Both the position numbers and the translations under genes were made by a program. This document shows, piece by piece, positions 56,330-64,000 of a stretch of DNA of 64,000 nt. This stretch comes from Lepas anatifera (Eukaryota > Arthropoda > Thecostraca > Lepadidae): the NCBI GenBank assembly GCA_034440635.1, contig JAOTON010001492.1, positions 211,001 to 275,000 of the forward strand. The letters run 5' to 3'. Position 1 is the first letter of the stretch; each line of letters begins with the position of its first letter. The notes beneath the pieces were generated by a model. That model was not told where the DNA came from and made no database searches. It saw nothing but the letters and a program-made list of their open reading frames with translations.

Positions 56330-56835
56330 GCCGGGTTTCTAGCGTTGTCCTCCTCCTCCTCCCATTTCTCGGTCTGTCACTATTGGGAGGGGCCGCCGCT
56401 GCCGCCGTCTCTCTGTGGCGGCGTCTGTCTTCTCTGGACCGCTGCGGCCCGCCCGCTCCATTACCAATATGTGCCTAATCATGTATCATAATTCGGCCGG
56501 GCCCCAGTTATGAGGTAATGATACCGGCCCGGTGGCGGCCGCATGCCACGGCCGAGTGTCGCGCGCTGTATGCAGTTGGCTCCACTTGAGAGCGTGGCCT
56601 GCGTAGTGGAGGCACTGAGCGGCGTCGCGTCAGGCAGATGCCAGAGTCGACCCAACTAATGGCTGCAGGGCCGCGCCGCGCGCCGCTTCGACAGAAGCGA
56701 CGCGGAGGCTTGCCGCCGCCGTCTGTGATTTATGAAGTGTGCGAGTTTCCGCGCCGCCACCGCCGCTTGTGCGCCGCGCCGCTAGTGCTGAGGTGGCGCA
56801 ACTGGAGGCGATTGCGGCGCATTGTCTTTACCGGT
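56330..56835. promoter_or_regulatory. CpG island-like candidate regulatory block
   Basis: This is the most CpG-dense DNA of the window (GCCGCCGCTGCCGCCGTC, GGTGGCGGCCGCATGCCACG, GCCGCGCCGCGCGCCGC). It contains an AT-rich core with CCATTACCAATATG, CCTAATCATG, CATAATTCGG and GAGGTAATGATACC. It could be a promoter/CpG island or a homeodomain-bound enhancer. I see no TATA-initiator arrangement or first exon that would prove a promoter. Confidence 0.3.
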
Positions 56836-57580
56836 CTAGGATGATCCGAATGCAACTAAATGAGTCTCCAGATTGGGCGGGCAGGGGTTGAGATGGTCAT
56901 AGGCTGATCCAGAGGGGTACATATACATGGGGCAGGTTCCCGCCCACAATTGAGCGCTCGGCTCCCCAGCATTGCACCCGGTGCCTTCACAGTGTGATGC
57001 GACGGCTCTTCCATTTTCATTTATTGAGTTACATGAGTTACAGGCTCTGGGCCCCCAGTTACAGCCCAAGTCAACACGGTACATGCAACATATAAAACAC
57101 TTGTCATATATAAACATATAAAAATACTTGACAGAGTGCAGCTTAAAAATGGCGCCCCTGACCTCAATGATGCATCCCTGACTGAAGTCCTCCTTCCTCA
57201 CAAGCCTGGGATCCGCGTACAATATGTCTCAGCTGAATTGGCTGCCTTTTAATTGGCCTGCTTGAGGAATACATGCATTATTTATACTACTCTGGATTAC
57301 CTGGTTAGCCGATTTTAATGGTCTATTTATGCAAGTAGCTCTTATCTTTTTACAAGGTCAAGTTTAATTGTCAGCTTATTATAGATACAATTTGCAGAAT
57401 AATGCGTTTGTGTGCTCAGAAATGCTGCAAAATATCACAGCATGTCATCTCAGTTTTCAAGACAGGTCTACGACTTAGCAAAGCGAGAGCAGATCTAAAT
57501 TGTGCTTGCCTAAACAGCATTCACATGCATATTAATAGGTATTTCACGCTGTAGCCACTGTGCACTTGCAGCCTGCCAGT
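56836..57580. other. Unannotated stretch
   Basis: A minus-strand frame of 128 codons (56836-57222) is Cys-rich in its middle but lacks regular spacing or a recognised family. Treated as chance. Confidence 0.25.
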
Positions 57581-57588
57581 CCGGTCTG

Positions 57589-57757
57589 CATAGGCGGATC
57601 CAGGATTGCCGATCGAGGGGAGAACTGATGGTAGGGGGCGCCATCCGGACCCGGGGGTACCTCTTTTGGACGAGGAAGCCTATCAGGTGGGCGCCATTCT
57701 ATCGTGGGTGCGCTGAGAGCCGATCTTGGGACCTCTTGCCCACTGGATCCATTTATG
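57589..57757. mobile_element. hAT-like MITE, 169 bp
   Basis: Ends CATAGGCGGATCCAGG and CCACTGGATCCATTTATG are inverted. The 8-bp duplication CCGGTCTG is perfect (57581-57588 and 57758-57765). Non-coding. Confidence 0.9.
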
Positions 57758-57777
57758 CCGGTCTGTATACATAGATA

Positions 57778-57959
57778 TAATAATTTTTGGGCTTATCGAC
57801 GCACCAGTTACCAGGGTCATATGGCAGTGACAAATCTCCCCTATTAGAAGCTTTGTCCGGAGCCAGATTGATCCTTGCTCAGGGAATCCGCTGGGCCTTC
57901 AATCCGGGTTGGTCGCGTGGAAAGCAAGCTTGCTAACGACTACACCACTGGGCCCCCGA
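57778..57959 (-). mobile_element. tRNA-derived SINE with perfect 12-bp target duplication
   Basis: Tail at the left (AATTTTTGGGCTTATCGACG on the plus strand), then body CACCAGTTACCAGGGTCATA, then head with TTCAATCCGGGTTGG and ACCACTGGGCCC at the right. TATACATAGATA is repeated perfectly at 57766-57777 and 57960-57971. The left duplication begins immediately after the duplication of the neighbouring hAT-like MITE. Confidence 0.92.
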
Positions 57960-57971
57960 TATACATAGATA

Positions 57972-58915
57972 AGCCTGTCTATACGTTACACAGAGGTTTG
58001 AAATACCGCCCTGATAGAACGATATCATTCTCGATATGTTTGCTGGAGCTTAGCATGGGTTTTTCGTCTTTCCGAATAATTTACTTCAAGTGGCTCGTTA
58101 GCAACACGCTTTTGCATCACTTGGTCAGCAGAGAATGATAAGGATAATTGTTCATGACAATGTAACGGTTCTTTTGGTTTCTTTTGGCGGTGATGGAATT
58201 GTGCCAGGACATGCTTCTACTTAAATTGATAATCGGTGGCACATTTCACCATGGAGTCTTAGCTACCTGGCCATTACCTGGAAGTTACAAACTGTCCTCC
58301 CGGGCTCCTAGTTTTCCCCTTTATCTCGCTGTTCTTGAACATGATGTTTAACCCTCGCTCAGTTTGAGTTATTTTGCACTTGCCCCACGGTGGTCAAATC
58401 GACCCCAAGCCATTTGAAAATTAAAGGTGGAATTCGGTGGAAAGTTGGAGCATGCTGCAAGCGACCCGAACTCTCCAAGGGTATGTGTTTTTTTTTACTT
58501 TTGGTTAGCTAGTGACCTTTGGAGATCATATGTATGACCCAAACATACCCAAATTGCTTAAAACAGTCATAACGCTCTGTTGCGGCATGACTACTAGTAA
58601 TGGTATATCACAGAAGCGTGTCTTGACATAGAGATCTACTATAACAGTTAGGATATCTCTGCAGTGTTCTGCACGTGAATTGACCTGTATAATATCTCCA
58701 CAAGCTAGGAAATGGTCTTTCTAGCCCAATAAATAATCCTGAGCTACTCGAAAAAGTCTTTACATTTCTAAAGGACTCTGGGCTAGAGAAGTTTCTATAA
58801 ATCACCCCTCCCAGTATATATGATGGAGGGTGCATGGTGCACCCCCAAAGTAGGACTTGCCTATTTTCCAATCAAAGATGATCCACTGCGAAATTTAAGC
58901 AATAGTTTTGTAACC
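57972..58915. other. Unannotated stretch
   Basis: No gene or repeat recognised. Confidence 0.3.
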
Positions 58916-59690
58916 TTTAAATGGTTCATTGTAGGCTAAGGATAGGTTATGTTAGGCTAACTTTGAAATCAGGTTAGGTTAGATAGGTTAGATTTCTTCA
59001 CCGCAGTGATACCTTTCACTGCGGGTCTATACTAACCACACCTATACTCTTACTAACAATCTAACTATCCTCTCACACTTCTTTTCTCTGCGCGGCGGCT
59101 GCCCAGCCGGAGAGGGGAGCTGCAACTTCACCTCCGGGTTGCAGGGTAAATTCGCGGCACCCTGGCCAGGTGTTTAGCGCACTTTCTAAAATACGAAATT
59201 ATTGAGTTAACGGAGGTTTTCGAGTAACGTATACAAGCGGACATCAGTAGCTGACACAAAATTCTAAATTCCAAATTCTAAATTTAAGGTCTTCAACCAC
59301 AGAAATAACCTTCGCACTCTGCGGGTCTAAACTTATTAAAAGACCTCCCTTGGCATGGCTATGCCATTGCCACGACCGTCCATTTGCAAGCTAAAACATC
59401 TTGCAACCCATTACTTGAAATAACTCCCATTGCTTTAACAGACTAACGTAGCTTGCCCTCACACAAAATTCTAAAATTCTCCCACACACTCCTTTAGAGG
59501 CGGGCAAAGGTGCTATGCACAGAACGCCTAATAATAAGCCATAAAGTAAAGTAAGTAGCCCAATAAATGCTGACAACTTTCGGCTACCCGGATTTCGCGA
59601 TGATAATTATATTCATTCATCACCACAAGGAACACAAAAAGCGCACTTTCTCAGTAAAGGGCTGACAAAAAATTCAACACTCGACTACAA
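58916..59690. repeat. Imperfect direct duplication of about 300 bp with a TTAGG-like left edge
   Basis: Two diverged segments share CACTGCGGGTCTA..CTAA / CTCTGCGGGTCTAAACTTA, CCTCACAC..AAATTCT and AGCGCACTTTCT motifs in the same order (about 58990-59270 and 59290-59690). The left edge has GGTTAGGTTAGATAGGTTAG. The nature is unknown. The copies are too diverged to define ends. Confidence 0.45.
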
Positions 59691-60281
59691 CACATTATAC
59701 AACACATAGGCTCCTCGCCTCAACATATTCTTCACTTCCTCATGTACGAACACAGTCAATTACTCATATGCAACCAGATGCATTGCAAATGGGAAATCTG
59801 CAGGCTAATGGTCATCGCCCGGGACATTGCCCATGGGGCACGGGACATAGTTTTCACTTGCTGAACTTATGAAATCCACATCATGGTCATTTTACATGAG
59901 GTAAACCTACCAGTGCTCAAAAGGAGGTTCTGGAGCCATTTCATCTGCAGTATCTGCAAAACGGCCTTCAATGCGCTTGAATTTTTATAGATATACTGTT
60001 GCATGCGAAATCACTTTGTTTCAGGTCACCGACTTTGACTGAACTTGGAAATTCAAAGGTCAACGAGCCAGCCGAGGTTCACGTATGTGCTCGGAAACTG
60101 ATGCTAGCAGCATACGCAACCAGGTGTTAGATTACACTGGTAAAGGTCAGTGACATTTTGAACTCTACATGGTTTCTGGAATTGCGTTGCCTTTGGCTAG
60201 CGGATTGTCAAAGCTATGTACAGCAGCTCCATGGCTTAGAATCAGTAACTGCCACGATTTTCAGAAATTGAACCACCCTAG
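59691..60281. other. Unannotated stretch
   Basis: No gene or repeat recognised. A few AGGTCA-type sites (CAGGTCACC near 60023, AAAGGTCAACG near 60055) are isolated. Confidence 0.3.
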
Positions 60282-60289
60282 GTCATGAC

Positions 60290-60425
60290 CAGTGGGGGAT
60301 CCAGGATTGCATTGGTGGGGGGAGGTAGGGGGCTTGGGCCTCCTCCGTCATTGCCTCGAAACAGCTTTCGGCTACTAGGCACTCTCACATTGAGGGGGGG
60401 GCTCGAGCCCTAGCCCCCCTCACTG
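60290..60425. mobile_element. hAT-like MITE, 3'-degraded
   Basis: Starts CAGTGGGGGATCCAGGATTG and shares the GCCTCGAAACAGCTTTCGGC core with 1892-2056 and the inverse of 18463-18607. The right end stops near CCCCCTCACTG without the usual GGATCC inverse, and no 8-bp duplication is evident. Confidence 0.6.
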
Positions 60426-61358
60426 ACCAATGTTACATGCTTTCGAGGTCAAGTGACATCAAGCTAAGAGCATGGAAACCTGAAACCCAAGTTGGAACTC
60501 GGTCCGTGCCAAATTGCCGTTCCTAGTTCAGGCTCAGTAAGGAAGACCGCTGAAGGTCAAGCAAGCTATATGTACTGCTCGTTCTTGCGCTTTGGTTTGT
60601 AATCTCTCAAGGACATGTTTTCGTTTTTAACATAGTTTTTTCACTTTCTTGTTTCTTGGTTTTTGCATCTGTTTGTTTTGTTTATTATTTACTTTCTCAT
60701 CACGTCTCTTTCTGGACCTGTTTCACCAATATTAATGCCACACTAAGGCTTTTATTAGGATTTGAGCTTTTATGGAGAGCAAAAGCAGCGTGTCAGCGGG
60801 ATAAGGTCGTCCATTTGAATTCAGGGTGAGTGCAACAGAGGCAGGTGCTTCACTTTCGTCCCACCTTCCCCCGAACTAGCCTGGTGCCCCACCGAACTGC
60901 GCTCTCCCGAGCATGGGCTGATCCGTTATTTCCAATCCGGGGGGGCAACCCAGTCAGGGGGCATTCGGAACAATGGTGCCAGTTTTGGACGATGCAACTT
61001 ATTAAGGGCGCCAGCCTTATAACCGAAATGCCGATAATCGCATCCCGGGGAGGGGTGAGAAATGTCCTTTAAGGGGGCGCTATTGACCTTTTAGGAGGCA
61101 CTAAGGGTCGATCAGGGGAGGGCAAGTGCCCCCTCTCACCCCCTGGATTTCCCATGTCACTTATTGGATGCGGAAGTCCTGGCACCTGCGATGTTATCAC
61201 ATCACCAACATCATCAACATACGATAACTGCCATCTGAGAGCAATACAGACCTGCCCATGCTACCCTTACTTTTAGATAGCTCCCGTATATTTCATCGCC
61301 ATGATGCCACTTTAGGTCTTCCTGATGTACAAAATCGATATCGAAATTGCCTCAATGC
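60426..61358. other. Unannotated stretch
   Basis: No secure feature. G/C-rich strings near 60940-61150 (CCAATCCGGGGGGGC, CACCCCCTGGATTTCCCATG) may be a decayed CAGNGG-type MITE, but no duplication supports this. Confidence 0.3.
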
Positions 61359-62412
61359 CTAACACGCGCATTGACGGGGGCCTGAGCCACCTTCGCTATG
61401 ACGGGGGCGGGGGGCAGGTACCCGCCCCTAAGATCTCGAGAACCACGCTAGGTGGCGAAAAACAGTTAACGGCGTTGGAAAGCCCATCCACTTCTCCATC
61501 GAAAATATTTGTACATGCCATTTTTGTCAGGTCACATTTAAGGTCACTAGAGGTCAAAACATGCCGTCATAGGGATAACATGTAAATGAAGGCTTTTGGT
61601 CATTGCATCTGAACAAGTAAAGATAGAGCAAAACAACTTAAACTATATGAATCCTCGCAGCGAGCCAAATCGAATGATATATAATATGACTTTTGCGAGG
61701 TCAAATCAAAGGATTTGACCTGACCTGAGGTCAGGTCAAGGTCAAATGAGATAAAATGCATACCATTAGAACCAGGGGCGCCGCCACAAAATTTTTACAG
61801 GGGGGGACGGACCCGGGCTGGTGCCGACCGGGGAGGCGATTTTTTTAGCATATTCGGTACCTGACAGTATTATTGACGATGGACCAAAAATTTTGGAGGG
61901 GGACGTCCCCCTGGTTGGCCAACAGGAGGGGACGCGTTCCCCCGTCCCCCCGCCTTCAGTGCCCATGATTAGAACTGCAAGGACAAGGCAAATCTAATGC
62001 AGGTAAAATAAACGCCCTATCTCCATCGGTTACTAAATTATTCAGTTAAAACCACTTTTCCCATGTATTTCCAACGGAGAGGTCATGGCTTCTACCTGAC
62101 CTTAGGTCATCGATATGAAAAATACCGGAACATATTTTAGAGAATTTGGTTGGCCCATTTTGTGATATGAATAACAATCGGATACGTTCACCCTGTTCCG
62201 ATTAGTGCTATCTTAAACTTTTTTGAGGTCAGGTCACTTGACCTGTACTGGTGACCTGACCTGAAATAACCTGAGCTTAAAATTTTCACAGGAGTTGTAA
62301 AAATGATGAGAGAAAAGGTATAACAAGCACGGTGGCGCTACGCGCCGCCGTTTGTGTTATCTCCGAAAAACCCGAGGGGCGGGTACCCGCCCCTCGTCAA
62401 TACGCCTGTTAA
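61359..62412 (+). mobile_element. TTAACACGCGC-family element split by a hAT-like MITE
   Basis: Left end CTAACACGCGCATTGACGGG (mutated TTAA) and right end CCCCTCGTCAATACGCCTGTTAA. Removing the nested 195 bp and one 8-bp duplication leaves 851 bp, the family length. The central ATTTGACCTGACCTGAGGTC palindrome and the CTACGCGCCGCCG hairpin are intact. Confidence 0.9.
61773..61967. mobile_element. hAT-like MITE nested in a TTAA element, 195 bp
   Basis: Starts CAGGGGCGCCGCCAC and ends TTCAGTGCCCATG. It is flanked by the perfect 8-bp duplication ATTAGAAC (61765-61772 and 61968-61975), which is a single ATTAGAAC in the uninterrupted copies near 28550 and 51140. That empty site proves the insertion. 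Confidence 0.93.
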
Positions 62413-62660
62413 TTTATACCACCCTACACCAGCGCTCACCACCCAGTAATGATGACAACAGTTGCGCCACACCCGTGCACAATGATCAAAAACTAAAACG
62501 AATAAAGTCCAAATATTTAAACTTAACGGATCTTTTCAATTTTACGTCTTTTAAGGACGCTATTTCAATTAACTTCGTTTCTTTATGGGAGTTTGTTTGT
62601 TCTTTTCACTTTTGTCTTGCGCAGTCTAGCTTACCTAATGCATTTCGGTGGTGCGAACTT
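62413..62660. other. Unannotated AT-rich stretch
   Basis: Nothing recognised. A 151-codon frame (62352-62807) starts inside the TTAA element and runs into the tandem repeat, so it is not a credible gene. Confidence 0.3.
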
Positions 62661-62794
62661 GTTTTCAGGGACGAAAAATATGAGAATGGCAAAAAGGTGA
62701 GAAAAAACGTATGTAAAAATGCGCGGTGGTTTTCAGTTACGAAAAATATGAGAACGGCAAAAAAAGAGAAAAACGTATGTAAAAATGCGCGGTG
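62661..62794 (+). repeat. Two-copy tandem repeat, period about 67 bp
   Basis: GTTTTCAGGGACGAAAAATA begins at 62661 and GTTTTCAGTTACGAAAAATA at 62729. Both continue through GAGAA(T/C)GGCAAAAA and AACGTATGTAAAAATGCGCG. The two units are very similar, so the duplication is recent. Confidence 0.9.
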
Positions 62795-63434
62795 CAGCTG
62801 TACTTAAGAATCCGCATAAGCCTCTCGGAATGCCCACCTCATATGTCGATTGCCCAACATGACCAAGATTCTTTGATATGTGTAAAATTGAACTTGGTTT
62901 ACATATTCCGGGCGGCATTCCGCTAAACATTGATGTGACCATAATAGTTATGTTTATGTAAGTAATAAAAATATGTACGGGGCCAAATTGATCCACCGTA
63001 AGGTGTGAAATGAGGTTGCAGTTGAAATTATTGGTGCCTATGAAGGTCATTAGTAGGCATTTTTATTGTATCAACATTCCTCTTAGTGGCCCACGTGGTC
63101 GGAATTTTCAGCAAAAGACTATAAATAGGAAACACAAGCCTGAAAATCCAGAAACAAAATTTTGTTTCCACCTTCAATCGCTCAGAACAAAAATATAGGT
63201 AGGTTTCTTCCCATTCGAAGTGTTTTTCAAACATAATATGACCCACATGGGGTTGACCCAAGCTTTGCGTGTAATTACGGGGCTAGCTAGTAGGGTGCCG
63301 CTCGCGACATGTAAAGTTGCGACAGCAAAGCAATTGTTAGCATTTATCACGTGACATGTGACAGTCACGCAGCTAGGATTTAGAAGAGTTAAACTGCTGC
63401 AATCAGATGGAGAGGGATTACATCATGGTTTGAA
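62795..63434. other. Unannotated stretch
   Basis: No gene or repeat recognised. Confidence 0.3.
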
Positions 63435-64000
63435 TTAACCCTTGCCCCGGTGGCAGGTACGAGCCACCTTCGCCCTGGTGGAGGCTAAAAAAGACCCCCA
63501 CGATCTCAAAAACTAAGAGAGCTAGAAAAAGTGCAAGACGGCAATCGAAAGCTATTCAAAAATGATATCGAAAATACTTGGGTCATTTTTCTTGTCAGGT
63601 CAATATCAAGGTCACCAGAGGTCAAAATAGGTCAAAATCGCTAATATGAGGTGTACTAAGAAAACCTCATATGTCTCAACAACTATGATAGCTAGAAACA
63701 TTTTCCTAACACCATTCAGCTCTTGAGTTGCTCTTTCATTGCAGTGACATTCATGTTCGTGTCAGGTCAAAGCCTTGGGAGCTACAGGTCACTGAATATT
63801 GGGCATATTCTTGGGAATGTCCAGAGCCACCCATGCATAAGGGCGTTTCCTTTTTCGCTAATAACTTCCAAACCAAACAAGATACAGCCATATTTGATGC
63901 ACTATTGCAATCCTCTCGTCAATACGAATCGAAAGATATATATTATTGCTATGCCAGGTCAAATGTAAGAATTTGACCTGACCCAGGTCAACGGTCTGAC
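63435..64000 (+). mobile_element. TTAACCCTTGCC-family element, cut by the window end
   Basis: Starts TTAACCCTTGCCCCGGTGG and follows 48893 onward almost base for base (GGTCACCAGAGGTCAAAATA, CTATGATAGCTAGAAACATT, AGGTCACTGAATATTGGGC). Only about the first half is inside the window. The near identity to 48893-50085 indicates recent amplification. Confidence 0.9.

Noticed and set aside
58960..59000. True telomere array
   Set aside because: Only about three imperfect TTAGG-like units, flanked by non-telomeric DNA on both sides.

Overview
This 64-kb window is eukaryotic, almost certainly from an animal and probably an invertebrate. The evidence is the lack of dense ORFs, abundant tRNA-derived SINEs with target-site duplications (TSDs), a non-LTR retrotransposon fragment, hAT-type and TTAA-flanked non-autonomous DNA transposons, and long microsatellites. 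I cannot name the species. I found no convincing host protein-coding gene, no functional tRNA or rRNA gene and no CRISPR. The window reads as intergenic or intronic DNA.

The largest component, about 11 kb, is a set of TTAA-flanked elements with inverted ends. (1) An ~850-bp family with ends TTAACACGCGCATTGACGGG: 11393-12186, 28148-28997, 39114-39749, 50742-51601, 61359-62412 and a remnant at 48340-48802. (2) A ~1.2-kb family with ends TTAACCCTTGCCCCGG: 13165-14359, 48893-50085, 63435-window end, with a shorter relative at 12299-13128. (3) A related 0.9-kb element at 30418-31326. (4) A ~455-bp family with ends TTAAAGGGAATGTGGCA: 3613-4071, 35311-35765, 51598-52288. Families 1-3 are packed with AGGTCA/TGACCT, the nuclear-receptor half-site.

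A second class has 8-bp TSDs and CAGNGGCG-like or TAGAGGTGGGA ends, as in hAT transposons: 1892-2056, 18463-18607, 29860-34346 (4.5 kb, with two other elements nested in it), 32325-33456, 41728-41901, 48173-48326, 51915-52149, 54224-54509, 54518-54745, 57589-57757, 60290-60425 and 61773-61967. Others are a 2.2-kb terminal-inverted-repeat element (27612-29770), two foldback elements (19172-19376 and 20057-20364), a two-copy 0.9-kb dispersed repeat (14580-15440 and 45640-46680), a composite tandem repeat carrying a LINE reverse-transcriptase remnant (21237-22460), and at least nine SINE copies between 23 kb and 58 kb.

Between the repeats lie single-copy, GC- and CpG-rich blocks that contain AT-rich homeodomain-like motifs (for example 6480-6860, 7760-8680, 16290-16700, 38420-38650, 56330-56835). 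They look more like cis-regulatory DNA of a developmental locus than exons, but this is inference. Insertion order can be read in several places: SINE into dispersed repeat, hAT MITE into TTAA MITE, TTAA MITE into hAT, and two TTAA elements sharing a single TTAA.
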